NCBI GenBank assembly: GCA_030655715.1
Contig: JAUSPR010000208.1
Location: forward strand, 1-13,482
Reading direction: 5' to 3'
Length of the DNA: 13,482 bases
Source of the DNA: Thermoplasmata archaeon
GTDB lineage: Archaea > Thermoplasmatota > Thermoplasmata > SG8-5
Shown here: positions 13,112 through 13,482 of the stretch, piece by piece
How positions within the stretch are numbered: position 1 is the stretch's first letter
How the letters are laid out: each line of letters begins with the position of its first letter
The notes under the pieces: model-generated
What the model was told of the DNA's origin: nothing
Database searches by the model: none
The model's input: the letters and a program-made list of their open reading frames with translations, nothing else
Translations under genes and position numbers: made by a program

Positions 13112-13482
13112 ATGGATGGCGCAAAGAAAGCCGGGGGGTTGAATGCGCACTTCGACGAGATGGTCGAGGGAGCGAAGAACGCCCTCAGCACGGTCCTTTC
13201 CCTTAAAAAAGGGGAGGATATGCTCATTGTTCTGGACGATAGTAAAGAAGAAATTGGCATGGCTTTCGAAAAGGGTGCCAGAGTCCTGGGCGCTAACACA
13301 AAGGTCTATTCTCTTTCAAAACATGTGAGACCTATTCTCGAAGTTCCCAACGACCTAGCAGAACTCTTCAGAGATTACACGGTCATAATCAATACCTTTG
13401 GCTCGGATTCCAGGGAACCGCCGTTCAGAGTTAAACTGCTCTATCAAGAAATCCAGCACAATGCAAGGGTCGGGCATGCGCC
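13112..13482 (+). CDS. M29-like aminopeptidase, N-terminal part (runs off the window)
   Basis: The frame is open from ATG 13112 to the window end (123 codons). It reads MDGAKKAGGLNAHFDEMVEG, then LSLKKGEDMLIVLDDSKEEIGMAFEKGARVLG, then a VKLLYQEIQHNARVGHA block. The order (a start of substrate-domain type, a GEDxLIVLDD strand, then an Arg-x-Gly-His segment) resembles thermophilic metallo-aminopeptidases of family M29 as annotated in archaea. The metal ligands of that family lie further downstream and are not visible, so catalysis cannot be judged. The start is set by a TATA box 24-31 bases upstream (leaderless). Confidence 0.6.
   Translation, partial: MDGAKKAGGLNAHFDEMVEGAKNALSTVLSLKKGEDMLIVLDDSKEEIGMAFEKGARVLGANTKVYSLSKHVRPILEVPNDLAELFRDYTVIINTFGSDSREPPFRVKLLYQEIQHNARVGHA

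Noticed and set aside
1..13482. CRISPR array, tRNA or rRNA gene, transposase gene
   Set aside because: No regularly spaced repeats, cloverleaf or rRNA-like stretch, and no transposase reading frame was recognised.

Overview
The window reads as an archaeal chromosome segment of moderate GC content. The evidence for Archaea is a KEOPS Cgi121 subunit, a Hel308-type helicase with a C-terminal helix-hairpin-helix, a CopG-type ribbon-helix-helix regulator, and TATA boxes about 24-31 bases before several start codons with no Shine-Dalgarno site, which implies leaderless transcripts. The large surface protein, with a cytoplasmic zinc ribbon and a SHOCT-like tail, suggests a Thermoplasmatota-type euryarchaeote. 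That placement is inference; no rRNA or tRNA gene is present to test it.

Layout, left to right. (1) Positions 1-999, plus strand: the end of a CBS-domain gene, the KEOPS subunit Cgi121, and a YjbQ/UPF0047 protein, packed as one operon. (2) Positions 1000-3414, minus strand: hisS followed by a lysine-6-dehydrogenase/saccharopine-dehydrogenase-like gene. The latter stops exactly where the YjbQ gene stops. (3) Positions 3415-5322, minus strand: a NUDIX gene and an exported serpin. The hisS TATA box and first 20 coding bases occur a second time 618 bp upstream, in front of the NUDIX gene. There they open a short reading frame that meets the NUDIX frame at an A AAA AAC heptamer, a classic -1 frameshift site. 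The hisS copy has a perfect inverted repeat filling the gap between TATA box and start codon. (4) Positions 5323-5755: a gene-free stretch with hairpins and a T-tract. (5) Positions 5756-6269: a ribbon-helix-helix regulator, divergent from the next gene across an intergenic region with a near-perfect 20-bp palindrome. (6) Positions 6270-12240, plus strand: a 1274-residue membrane-anchored surface protein, then hel308 ten bases later. The surface protein has a complete seven-bladed WD40 propeller nested inside an Asp-box (BNR) propeller, followed by a Big_5-like domain and three Ig-like domains. (7) Positions 12241-13482: a small hypothetical gene on the minus strand, flanked by two hairpin-rich non-coding stretches, and the start of an M29-like aminopeptidase gene on the plus strand.

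Functionally the window mixes housekeeping genes (tRNA t6A modification, histidyl-tRNA charging, DNA repair) with cell-surface functions (serpin, multidomain propeller protein). The points most worth a second look are the hisS/NUDIX promoter duplication with its frameshift heptamer, the nested propeller protein, and the two structured non-coding elements, whose 3' hairpins resemble IS200/IS605-type ends.
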